A stretch of 64,000 nt of DNA from Pelargonium tetragonum. Taxonomy: Eukaryota; Streptophyta; Magnoliopsida; Geraniales; Geraniaceae. Shown piece by piece: positions 63,701 through 64,000 of this stretch (position 1 is its first letter; each line of letters opens with the position of its first letter). The notes under the pieces were generated by a model. It was not told the origin of the DNA. It was given only the letters and a program-made list of their open reading frames with translations, and searched no databases. The DNA lies in NCBI GenBank assembly GCA_036897445.1, contig JAYMTL010000054.1, positions 47,693 through 111,692 of the forward strand, in the 5' to 3' direction. A program made the position numbers and the translations under genes.

Positions 63701-64000
63701 ATCCGCAATTTACTTACTAATTTAATTTAAAAGAACCTACAACCCTGAAACATACTAAATCAAGAGAGGGTCCCCCCGCATTAAAATTGAGTTAACTCGC
63801 TAAGAAGTAGCTTGCGTTCTCATAATTTAGGTTAGGAGAGTGCCTTGCTTATATAGCACCAGATAAAGATAATCTTTAAAAAGGCCCTTGTTTCCTCTTT
63901 TTGATTGAGATAATTAAACTTCCTTTTTATTAATTGTTATAGGCATAGGCAGGATATAATATTAGCTTTTTGCTTCTTGACAGGGTAAGTGCTCTTTTAC
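57741..64000. other. No gene seen
   Basis: The only notable open frame is 95 codons from a GTG at 60772 to 61059 (plus), second longest in the window; its translation shows no domain, signal peptide or low-complexity bias that would support it. An 11-bp tandem duplication lies at 58771-58792. The remainder is ordinary AT-rich filler up to the window end. Confidence 0.5.
58771..58792 (+). repeat. Perfect tandem duplication, 2 x 11 bp
   Basis: CTTTGATCTAA is repeated twice head to tail without a gap. It is a simple slippage or small duplication event. Both copies are still identical, so it is probably younger than the point mutations around it. Confidence 0.9.

Larger units (their letters stand above)
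1..64000. other. AT-rich, gene-free block with RIP-like base-step bias
   Basis: The whole window lacks a credible gene. Open frames are short and spread over all frames and both strands; the longest is 103 codons at 32114-32425. TAA and TAG are dense everywhere. In about 360 bases counted by hand, TA exceeds AT (about 40 to 26) and CA+TG is below AC+GT (about 26 to 34), while CG is only slightly low. In fungi with repeat-induced point mutation, C-to-T change at CpA on either strand gives this combination and creates stop codons. Most other genomes have TA below AT. The sample is small, so the ratio for the full window is not established. A fungal AT-rich isochore is the preferred reading; organellar spacer or scrambled DNA are alternatives. 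Confidence 0.55.

Noticed and set aside
1-64000. CRISPR arrays, riboswitches and bacterial promoters or operons
   Set aside because: No regularly spaced direct repeats, no operon-like gene order and no genes to which such elements could belong.

Overview
This window looks like one long, gene-free block of AT-rich repeat-derived DNA. By hand sampling it is roughly 36% G+C. No protein-coding gene, rRNA gene, intact tRNA gene or CRISPR array can be supported. The longest open frame is 103 codons, about what chance gives in 64 kb of such DNA, and none of the frames of 60 codons or more shows a recognisable domain, a ribosome-binding pattern or conserved neighbours. No intron-exon structure could be assembled either.

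The base-step pattern is informative. In 360 sampled bases (1-120, 12001-12060, 20041-20100, 48001-48060, 60001-60060) I counted about 40 TA against 26 AT, and about 26 CA+TG against 34 AC+GT, while CG was only mildly low. A TA excess with a CA/TG deficit is the known footprint of repeat-induced point mutation (RIP) in filamentous ascomycete fungi. The best inference is therefore an AT-rich, transposon-derived block of a RIP-competent fungal nuclear genome. A large non-coding organellar region or an artificially scrambled sequence cannot be excluded by eye.

The clearest real structure is a family of old, diverged, same-orientation repeats between 23 and 47.3 kb. Three members (about 23.15-23.40, 32.87-33.19 and 39.83-40.21 kb) share an AAGTC-rich stretch, then GTGCTATAA or a variant, then 56-59 bases later CCCTTCAGTCGG or a variant. 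Further likely relatives lie at 32.70 and 34.17 kb (shared 13-mer), at 47.0-47.3 kb (matching the left flank of the 40 kb copy) and at 42.96-43.10 kb (a CA-to-TA form of the core). They look like LTR or LTR-adjacent remnants. The 33.0 and 40.1 kb copies lie about 7 kb apart, a plausible LTR-retrotransposon length, but no gag or pol motif survives.

Other items are small: a 72-nt tRNA-like segment at 51.75 kb with good D and T arms but broken acceptor and anticodon stems, a perfect 20-bp palindrome at 28.27 kb, a cluster of two hairpins at 57.68 kb, an 11-bp tandem duplication at 58.77 kb and a few short AT or TTA microsatellites. The remaining sequence, including the whole left third and right quarter, is featureless to my reading.
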